NCBI GenBank assembly: GCA_947475895.1 | Contig: CANJMF010000001.1 | Span: forward strand, 124,001 to 188,000 | Length of the DNA stretch: 64,000 nt | Source: Fidelibacterota bacterium | GTDB taxonomy: Bacteria; Pseudomonadota; Alphaproteobacteria; Rhodospirillales; Rhodospirillaceae | Direction: 5' to 3' | Shown: piece after piece, positions 55,601-64,000 of the stretch | Layout: every line of letters starts with the position of its first letter | Position numbering within the stretch: position 1 is the first letter of the stretch | Made by a program: the position numbers and the translations under genes | Notes under the pieces: generated by a model | Told to the model about the DNA's origin: nothing | What the model saw: the letters and a program-made list of their open reading frames with translations, nothing else | Database searches by the model: none

Positions 55601-57508
55601 TTAACGGGTGAAAACGTGCAGCATCCGGCTCAGTAAATCGGGCTCTTCCGGCGCCTCGAGGCCCGGCAAGATGTGCGGCTCATGGTTGATGTGCGCGGTG
55701 GCCATCACGTCGTGCCAGATCACGGCCGGCACGCCGCCGCCGGTGACTTTCTTCATGCTGTCGCCGTCGTCGTTGCCGACCCAAACCCCCGCAACATAAT
55801 CGGCGGTGAAGCCCATAAACCAAGCGTCGCGAAAATCCGAACTGGTGCCGGTTTTGCCCGCCGCTGGATAGCCAAACGCAGCCGCCGTACCGGTCCCGTG
55901 AAGTAAAACCTGGCTCATCATGCGGTTCATGGTTGCCACATCGGCGGGTGCGACCACCGGCTCCAACCCCTGACTTTCCCGCTGATACAGCACTTTTCCG
56001 CCACGGTCGGTGATGTTGAGAACGGCATAGGGCAGAACCGCATTGCCGCCGTTGGAAAACGGCGCATAAGCGCCGGTCAATTCCAGCAGCGTGACTTCCC
56101 CCGATCCCAGGGCCAGCGATAAATCGGGTTTCAGGGTTTGCGTGATGCCCATGCGATGGGCCGTTGCGATAATCGCTTGTGGGCCAACATCTTGCGCAAG
56201 CCGGACGGCAACGGTGTTCAGCGACTTGGTCAGCGCCGTTTCGACCGTCACGTTGCCCATGTATTTGCCGTCGAAGTTCTGCGGCTTCCACTTGCCGATC
56301 TTAATAGGTGCGTCCGCAACGATGTCGTCGGGATGCGCGCCGTGTTCGATGGCCGTCAGATAAACGAAGGGTTTGAAGGCCGAACCCGGCTGGCGCAGGG
56401 CTTGGGTTGCCCGATTAAACTGGGAATCCCCGTAATCTCGGCCGCCGACCATGGCGCGCACCGCGCCATCAGTGACGAGCACGACAACCGCACCCTGGGA
56501 CACATTCTGCTTAACGCCCGTTTTCGTGAGGGTTTTCTCAAGCGCGTCTTCCGATGCCGCCTGAAGCCGGCCGTCCAAAGTCGTCTGTACTATAATGTCG
56601 CGATCGATGGTCCCCACATAGGAGTCCACCTGAGCCACGACCCAATCGGCAAAGTACTTGCCGCGGGACGACGGCGGCACGACCGCCTTTAAAGTGCGGG
56701 TGGCACCTTTGCGGGCGGTGTCGGACTGCGCCTGTGTGATCGCCCCGGTTTCCACCATGGTGCCGAGCACCACATCGGCGCGGACCCGCGCCCGATCCGG
56801 CTCGCGGCTGGGGTTATAATGTGAGGGCGCTTTCAAAAGTCCGGCGAGAATGGCCGATTCAAAAATCGACAGATCTTGCGCCGGGTGGCTGAAGAACCGC
56901 TCGGACGCCGCCTCGAAACCGTAGGCTCCGCCGCCGAAGTAAACGCGGTTCATATAGAGTGTGAGGATCTGGTCCTTGGAGTAGACGCGCTCCAGCTTCA
57001 AAGCGAGCAGCGCCTCGCGGACTTTGCGGATCAGCGTGCGGTCCGGCGACAGAAATAGGTTTTTGGCCACCTGTTGGGTAATGGTCGAGCCGCCCTGCAC
57101 GGTGCGGCCGGCTTTGATATTGGTGACCATGGCGCGGGCGAGGCCGCGAAAATCAATCCCAGGGTGCTGATAGAAGCGCCGATCCTCTACGGCCACCACC
57201 GCGGCCGGCACATACTTGGGCAGTTTCTTCAGATCGACAGCGCTGCCATAGATGTCGCCGAAGCTGGCAATTTCCCAGCCCGTGATGTCGACCAGGCGGA
57301 TGTTGGGGCGCCGCGTAAGAGCTGCCTCGTCGACTTTGGGTAAATCGAGCGCCAGGTAGATGACGCCAGCCGCAGCAATGAGCCCGATCCAGATAACGGC
57401 GGACGCGACGTGCGAAAACACCATTGCGGCAATGGCGCCCACGCGCGCAGCCGTCGCCTTGCGGCTTTTACGCGCCGATTGGTTTTCGCCGCGCTTCGCT
57501 TTAGACAT
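55601..57508 (-). CDS. Class A penicillin-binding protein (1A-like)
   Basis: Bifunctional peptidoglycan synthase of 635 residues. An N-terminal anchor (about 28-52) is followed by the glycosyltransferase domain with the catalytic Glu of [16 protein letters not shown] near residue 107 and the [13 protein letters not shown] block. The transpeptidase domain has SAFK (in [10 protein letters not shown], near 384), SLN and [10 protein letters not shown] (near 552). It is shorter than most PBP1A proteins because the inserted OB-like domain is small. It was placed near amidase and rne genes in other alphaproteobacteria, but neither is seen here. Confidence 0.93.
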   Translation of the reverse strand: MSKAKRGENQSARKSRKATAARVGAIAAMVFSHVASAVIWIGLIAAAGVIYLALDLPKVDEAALTRRPNIRLVDITGWEIASFGDIYGSAVDLKKLPKYVPAAVVAVEDRRFYQHPGIDFRGLARAMVTNIKAGRTVQGGSTITQQVAKNLFLSPDRTLIRKVREALLALKLERVYSKDQILTLYMNRVYFGGGAYGFEAASERFFSHPAQDLSIFESAILAGLLKAPSHYNPSREPDRARVRADVVLGTMVETGAITQAQSDTARKGATRTLKAVVPPSSRGKYFADWVVAQVDSYVGTIDRDIIVQTTLDGRLQAASEDALEKTLTKTGVKQNVSQGAVVVLVTDGAVRAMVGGRDYGDSQFNRATQALRQPGSAFKPFVYLTAIEHGAHPDDIVADAPIKIGKWKPQNFDGKYMGNVTVETALTKSLNTVAVRLAQDVGPQAIIATAHRMGITQTLKPDLSLALGSGEVTLLELTGAYAPFSNGGNAVLPYAVLNITDRGGKVLYQRESQGLEPVVAPADVATMNRMMSQVLLHGTGTAAAFGYPAAGKTGTSSDFRDAWFMGFTADYVAGVWVGNDDGDSMKKVTGGGVPAVIWHDVMATAHINHEPHILPGLEAPEEPDLLSRMLHVFTR

Positions 57509-57613
57509 AGCCGTACTGTAGCATGGTCCCCGCTCCGATCTTCCCGGTTTTGCTAGCGGAATACGGCGGTTTGAGGGCGTTATAAAAGCGTAAGGAAAGA
57601 GGAATTCGGCGTC

Positions 57614-57948
57614 ATGGCGAAAAAGAAAAAAGCAAACAAGAAGATCGCGCAGAAAAAACCGGCGCCGAAGAAAGCCGCCGCCAAAAAGCGTGCGCCCACG
57701 CCAAAGAAGTCGCCCAAGAAAGCAGCCAAGAAAAAACCCGCGCGCAAAGCATCATCGCGCCAAGGCGGCAGCATCGTCGTGACACCCGAGCTCGACGTAC
57801 GTTGGCGACGAACATGGGCAAGTCCATGGACGCGATTTTGGTGCAAGCATTGGAAGAGTTCGTCGAGACCTGGGAAGATCACCTGCAGACGGTCGAAGCG
57901 CTGAAAGAAACCGAAGACCGCGTGCAGTTGAGTGTTCCGAAGGAATAG
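57614..57948 (+). pseudogene. Lys-rich / ribbon-helix-helix gene interrupted by a frameshift
   Basis: The first frame, from the ATG at 57614, encodes a histone-H1-like tail rich in Lys, Ala and Pro, then GGSIVVTPELDVR. At about 57801 the sense frame shifts by one base. The other frame continues LATNMGKSMDAILVQALEEF and ends VQLSVPKE at the TAG at 57946. Joined, the two halves give one protein of about 110 residues: a basic tail plus a ribbon-helix-helix-type domain, of the kind seen in small DNA-binding proteins and antitoxins. Without the shift, translation would stop in the wrong frame at 57904. Disruption, sequencing error and programmed frameshift are all possible. Confidence 0.6.
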
Positions 57949-57963
57949 CACGGGCGACGGCCA

Positions 57964-58539
57964 TTGAATTCCCCATGGGTTTCATTCTTCGCGCTTATAG
58001 CAACGACATTTCTATTGGCGGCTTGCGATGATTCGAAAACCTCAAAAGTTGCGCCTCAAATTCTAAAGTTCACGGAACTTGGAAAAGTTCGTATCGGAAT
58101 GACGCCAAAAGAGGCCGGCGGCGCGTTGTTCGCGGGTTTGGAACCGCTTGATACAAGCGACGGGGCGTCAACCGAAGCCTGCTGGTACACAAGACGCATC
58201 GATGGAATGTCGTCCTGGATCAACTATATGGTTCAGGACGATAAAATTGTTCGCATCGATGTCCATCCAATTTGGGCGGAAACTGGCGTGCGATTTGGGC
58301 CGCCCGTTGCAACAGAGTTGGGTATCACGATTGATTCGTCAGAACGCAGCATAATCGAGAAATACGGGTCGCTTCTTCGCATAGGACCAAATCCCTATGC
58401 TGAAGAGACGGGACACTACCTTGAGGTAGTGTCCCCCGATAAGAAATTCGGAATACTCTTCGAAACGACCGACGGAAAAATTGATAATTTCCGGGCTGGA
58501 ACCCTTGAAGCGATCCGCGCTTCAGAGGGCTGTTCCTGA
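57964..58539 (+). CDS. Hypothetical lipoprotein
   Basis: The 191-residue protein has an N-terminal hydrophobic segment ending in LLAACDD, a lipobox with the acylated cysteine at about 21, so it is probably membrane-anchored in the periplasm. The rest is not recognised; it is a mixed alpha/beta-type sequence with three more cysteines. The start is a TTG at 57964 with no clear ribosome site. Base composition is lower in GC than the neighbours (25 of 60 at 58021-58080 by hand count), which hints at recent acquisition. It follows the frameshifted gene by 15 bases and converges with the next gene. Confidence 0.6.
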   Translation: MNSPWVSFFALIATTFLLAACDDSKTSKVAPQILKFTELGKVRIGMTPKEAGGALFAGLEPLDTSDGASTEACWYTRRIDGMSSWINYMVQDDKIVRIDVHPIWAETGVRFGPPVATELGITIDSSERSIIEKYGSLLRIGPNPYAEETGHYLEVVSPDKKFGILFETTDGKIDNFRAGTLEAIRASEGCS

Positions 58540-58542
58540 CCA

Positions 58543-59322
58543 TCAATACTTACGTGACGGTTTTAGGCGTACGTGGAGGTGACTATCGTGCGCTATGTCA
58601 TTTTGTGGCCGGACACCCGGTATCTGGCGATCATTGAAGAGAATCGATTCCACGTCACCGGACTTTCTGAGCGTATCGACTAGCTGTCGCGTCGCGTCTC
58701 GATCATACGCCGGATCACTTATGTTGACGGGCAGTTGCTTTTCATCGAGGCGTCGTGGGCGAATATCGATAGACAAACCAGCGCTGTGATCATGATGCCC
58801 GTCATACGCCGCGCCGTCATTCAAACTCATATTTCCAAATCCTATGTTGTCGGAATTTAGCTTCTTCCAATTCTCGCCCACCCGCTGGGCGTAATCGATT
58901 GTTCCCGGCGTTCCGAATTGAGCGGCGCCATTGCCGGGTGTTCCATAATTGTAGTAGCCGCTGTCGGGCACATTTTGCGGTAATTGCAGGAAGCCTTTTG
59001 CATTGGGCTGCTGCGGCAGGGTCGTAGATGGTTCTGGGACCAATGTTGTTCCAGCATCGGCGATCTGCGTACCTGAGCCGTTCGCCAACTGCTGGCGCAG
59101 CATGTCGGCAGCAAACGGTTCTGACATGGTGGCCGCCGGCTTCGGCCCACCAGGCGTATCGCTGAGACGTTGGCCGTAGCCGATGGTCCAATGACCGTCG
59201 GTGTCTTGAACCGGCTCGTCGCTAAAACCGATGTGTTGTTTCAAGGCATTGAAGTGATCTTCGTTGTTGGGATCGAACGTGGGCCCAAACGACGCGAGGC
59301 CGCGGAACGGATTGAAAGCCAT
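58543..59322 (-). CDS. GH24-like / LAS-type (MepA-like) murein hydrolase
   Basis: The 259-residue protein has two parts. Residues about 25-85 resemble phage GH24 lysozyme (HWTIGYGQRLSDTPGG), but the usual catalytic Glu-Gly before the Tyr-x-Asp stretch is not visible, so this part may be inactive. Residues about 165-255 look like a LAS metallopeptidase of the MepA/M15 kind, with HSAGLSID (His-x6-Asp) and HDSHLHVRL. No signal peptide is seen. This mix is typical of phage endolysins and of secreted peptidoglycan-directed effectors. AGGAGAG precedes the ATG at 59322. Identification rests on motifs only. Confidence 0.6.
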   Translation of the reverse strand: MAFNPFRGLASFGPTFDPNNEDHFNALKQHIGFSDEPVQDTDGHWTIGYGQRLSDTPGGPKPAATMSEPFAADMLRQQLANGSGTQIADAGTTLVPEPSTTLPQQPNAKGFLQLPQNVPDSGYYNYGTPGNGAAQFGTPGTIDYAQRVGENWKKLNSDNIGFGNMSLNDGAAYDGHHDHSAGLSIDIRPRRLDEKQLPVNISDPAYDRDATRQLVDTLRKSGDVESILFNDRQIPGVRPQNDIAHDSHLHVRLKPSRKY

Positions 59323-59402
59323 ATAACTCTCCTAAAGAAAACCCGCCCGACCGCGGCCGGCAAGCGCGGCTGCGAACGGCGGGTAAAAGATTAATAAGAA
59401 AT

Positions 59403-59436
59403 GAAAAACCCCGCGCGGGGATTTCCCGGCGGGGTT
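59403..59436 (-). terminator. Rho-independent terminator of gyrB
   Basis: The stem pairs AACCCCGC with GCGGGGTT, extended inward by CGGG/CCCG with one bulge, and is followed on the minus strand by TTTTTC. It lies about 64 bases past the gyrB stop. Confidence 0.92.
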
Positions 59437-59500
59437 AAGTCACGTGTGTGACCATGAGAATTATGTCAACGAAAAATTCCCTAGTCAAATTATCCGCGCA

Positions 59501-61993
<2,493 letters not shown>

Positions 61994-62058
61994 TCAACAG
62001 CGAAAAAGAAGACGATATTTATAGGCTTAATATAGGCGCTTAAGGGCCGTTTCGCACC

Positions 62059-63294
62059 TTACGTTGGGCGCATGTGGGAACGAATTTGCGCGTCGCCGGC
62101 GGCAAGAAATTGGGCGTTTTCCCCCAAATCTTCGAACATGATCGCGTCCGTTCCCGTCATCCAGGCTTGGGCGTGCAAACTCACGATTTCAGCAAACAAG
62201 GCGGCACGGCGCTGCTTGTCCAAATGGGCGACGATTTCGTCGAGCAGCAAAATGGGTGCATGGCCCCGCTTGGCGCGCTGCAACCGCGCCTGGGCCAAAA
62301 GAATTGAAATCAGAAGGGCTTTTTGCTCGCCGGTCGAGCACACGGCGGCAGGTTGCCCGTGCGAAGGATGGCCAGGCGCAATCATGGCCACGCCCAAATC
62401 CGAGCGGTGAGGCCCGGCGCCGCATCCGACAATGCCGCGGCGCTCGTCCCACAAGCTGCGGCGAACGGCATCTTCCACATCCACGGCCGGCATTTCCATG
62501 AGCCAGGAATCAACTGCACCTACAAGTGCCAATGCAGCGGCCGGGAATGCGCCTTGCGAGACGCTCGTGCGCGCGGAAAGTTCGCGGTTCAAACGCGCCA
62601 CCAAATCGCAGCGCGCGGCAGCAAGCGCCACACCGTGACGCGCCATGGTGTCCTCAAGGGCTGCAAACCACGCGGCATCACCACCGCCTTCGCGAATGAG
62701 GCGCAGACGTTGGCGATAGGCATAGTCATACGCTGCCGTGCGGCCCGCATGGTCGGCGTCGAATGCCGTGACGAGGCGATCGAGAAATTTACGGCGCGAA
62801 CCGGGACCATCGAGAAACAAACGGTCCATGGCGGGCGTCAGCCACACCACGCCAAAATGCTGCGCGAGCGACACCGCGCCTTTGGCGGCTTGGCCATCAA
62901 TTTGAATCGTGCGCCGCTCAACCGCGCCGGCAGCAAGACCTGTCCCCACGTCGAGCCGACCCGCGGGCGTGGCAATGCTGGTCGCAACCGCCCATGGCGT
63001 TGTGTTGGCGTCACCGTCGCGCGCATGACTGCGGCCCACGTGCGCGAGGCGTGCGCCGCGAAGACCGCGACCGGGCGCAAGGAACGAAAGCGCTTCCAAC
63101 AAATTGGTTTTGCCGGCGCCATTGGGACCCGTGAGCACCACCGGGCGCGCATCCACATCGAGGCGCAAATGATGATAGGAGCGAAAGTCGGTGAGCGTCA
63201 GGCGCGTGATGCCGACACGCTTAACTTCGCCCGATGCGGTTCTTTCCGCTGCGGGGTTTTCAGATATTAGGGTGTTGGGGCGGAGCGCGTTCAC
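62059..63294 (-). CDS. recF: DNA replication and repair protein RecF
   Basis: SMC-like ATPase of 411 residues that helps load RecA at gaps. Walker A GPNGAGKTNLLEALS is near residue 58, the ABC signature region CSTGEQKALLISILLAQA near 322, and Walker B APILLLDEIVAHLD near 350. The first 25 residues are variable. The start is the GTG at 63294, whose bases overlap the dnaN stop (GTGA). 74 bases separate it from gyrB. Confidence 0.96.
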   Translation of the reverse strand: MNALRPNTLISENPAAERTASGEVKRVGITRLTLTDFRSYHHLRLDVDARPVVLTGPNGAGKTNLLEALSFLAPGRGLRGARLAHVGRSHARDGDANTTPWAVATSIATPAGRLDVGTGLAAGAVERRTIQIDGQAAKGAVSLAQHFGVVWLTPAMDRLFLDGPGSRRKFLDRLVTAFDADHAGRTAAYDYAYRQRLRLIREGGGDAAWFAALEDTMARHGVALAAARCDLVARLNRELSARTSVSQGAFPAAALALVGAVDSWLMEMPAVDVEDAVRRSLWDERRGIVGCGAGPHRSDLGVAMIAPGHPSHGQPAAVCSTGEQKALLISILLAQARLQRAKRGHAPILLLDEIVAHLDKQRRAALFAEIVSLHAQAWMTGTDAIMFEDLGENAQFLAAGDAQIRSHMRPT

Positions 63295-64000
63295 ACACGC
63301 ATCGGCATGAGAACGTACATGGCGGACCCGTCCGCCACGTCACGGATCAGCGTCGGTGAGGCTGCGTCAGCCATCGTGAAACGGGCAGCGTCGCCTTCGA
63401 TTTGCCCAAGAATTTCAAGCAAATAGCGTGAATTGAACCCAATCTCGAGCGTGCCCGAACTGTACTTGGCTTCCACTTCCTCACTGGCGCTTCCGGCTTC
63501 GGGGCTGGAGGCGGACAAGGTCACAGTGCCTTTTTCGCAGTTCATTTTGATCGAACGCGACTTCTCCGAACTGATGGCCGAAACGCGATCGACTGCATCG
63601 AACAGCGGCTTACGCTCGGCTTCGAGCACTTTGTCGTTGCCAGTCGGAATCACGCGCTCGTAATCGGGGAACGTTCCGTCGATGAGCTTCGACGTCAGCG
63701 CGACGTTGTCGAAACCGAAGCGGATTTTCGCGTCCGATACAGAAATCGTGATGTCGCTTTCGGTTTCGTCGATGAGCTTGCGCACTTCCACGACGGCTTT
63801 GCGCGGCACGATAATGCCGGGCATGGAGGCAGCCCCTTGCGGCAGCGGCAGTTCGACGCGCGCGAGGCGATGACCATCGGTGGCAACAGCGCGCAAGACC
63901 GCAACGCCGTCGCTCTTGGTGGCGTGAAGATAAATGCCGTTCAAATAATAACGCGTCTCTTCGGTGGAGATCGCAAAGCGCGTGCGGTCGATGAGTGCCC
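63291..64000 (-). CDS. dnaN: DNA polymerase III sliding clamp beta subunit (5' end cut by window edge)
   Basis: Processivity clamp of the replicative polymerase. Only the C-terminal part, about 236 codons, is present; the gene runs past base 64000 with no start. The visible sequence includes TRFAISTEETRYYLNGIYLH at the edge of the second domain (in pieces), RLARVELPLPQGA, and the characteristic end YVLMPMRV. It overlaps recF by four bases. The gene order implies dnaA and the origin lie further right. Confidence 0.97.
   Translation of the reverse strand, partial: ALIDRTRFAISTEETRYYLNGIYLHATKSDGVAVLRAVATDGHRLARVELPLPQGAASMPGIIVPRKAVVEVRKLIDETESDITISVSDAKIRFGFDNVALTSKLIDGTFPDYERVIPTGNDKVLEAERKPLFDAVDRVSAISSEKSRSIKMNCEKGTVTLSASSPEAGSASEEVEAKYSSGTLEIGFNSRYLLEILGQIEGDAARFTMADAASPTLIRDVADGSAMYVLMPMRV

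Noticed and set aside
62323-63270. A 315-codon open frame antisense to recF.
   Set aside because: Shadow of recF; His/Arg-rich composition and no domain.

Overview
This window is a gene-dense chromosomal segment of an alphaproteobacterium; I cannot fix the order or genus by eye. The evidence is the set and order of core genes. ffh, dapF-mtaB-ftsY, secA and argJ lie together, there is a CarD / FdxA / S4 / SUV3-like helicase run, a complete system I cytochrome c maturation operon, and dnaN-recF-gyrB at the right edge. The genes are GC-rich, often overlap by 1-4 bases (ATGA, GTGA, TAATG) and several start with GTG or TTG. No insertion sequence, CRISPR array, rRNA or integrated prophage is visible. 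One tRNA, Leu(UAA), is present.

Layout. 1-9 kb: protein targeting and export (ffh, cut by the window edge; ftsY; secA) with nhaA, lysine/peptidoglycan synthesis (dapF), a tRNA methylthiotransferase and an amidotransferase. 9-13 kb: argJ, mutT, a CinA-like domain protein, a pseudouridine synthase and a cysteine-cluster protein. 13-18 kb: tRNA-Leu, a Crp/Fnr-type regulator, an aspartate/glutamate racemase translationally coupled to a SulP-STAS-cyclic-nucleotide-domain transporter, and a luciferase-like oxidoreductase. 18-25 kb: exported prolyl oligopeptidase, an OGFr-like protein, Hsp20 behind a probable ROSE RNA thermometer, an MFS pump coupled to an Ada-like DNA repair gene, an acetyltransferase and a stand-alone cyclic-nucleotide-binding protein. 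25-31 kb: 2-oxoacid:ferredoxin oxidoreductase (korAB), a TPR-glycosyltransferase-like protein overlapping a cystathionine beta-lyase gene, and an exported GH17 enzyme. 31-38 kb: an EpmC-like protein, an exported nuclease, CarD, FdxA, an S4 protein, an RNA helicase and HPF. 38-45 kb: htpG, lepB, a second TPR-glycosyltransferase-like gene and acnA. 45-54 kb: ccmABCDEFGHI followed by SCO, YcgN-like and YgjP-like genes. 54-59.5 kb: peptidoglycan functions (SleB hydrolase, class A PBP) plus an accessory pocket holding a frameshifted Lys-rich/ribbon-helix-helix gene, an AT-richer lipoprotein gene and a GH24-like/LAS-peptidase protein. 59.5-64 kb: gyrB, recF and dnaN (cut by the right edge), so the replication origin probably lies to the right.

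The window is mostly housekeeping. The parts that deserve a second look are the racemase/SulP-CNBD module, the 570-base non-coding and structured interval between the PBP and SleB genes, the ROSE-like hairpin of hsp20, the accessory pocket at 57.6-59.3 kb and the bacterial OGFr-like gene. I did not find a clear, large undescribed system.
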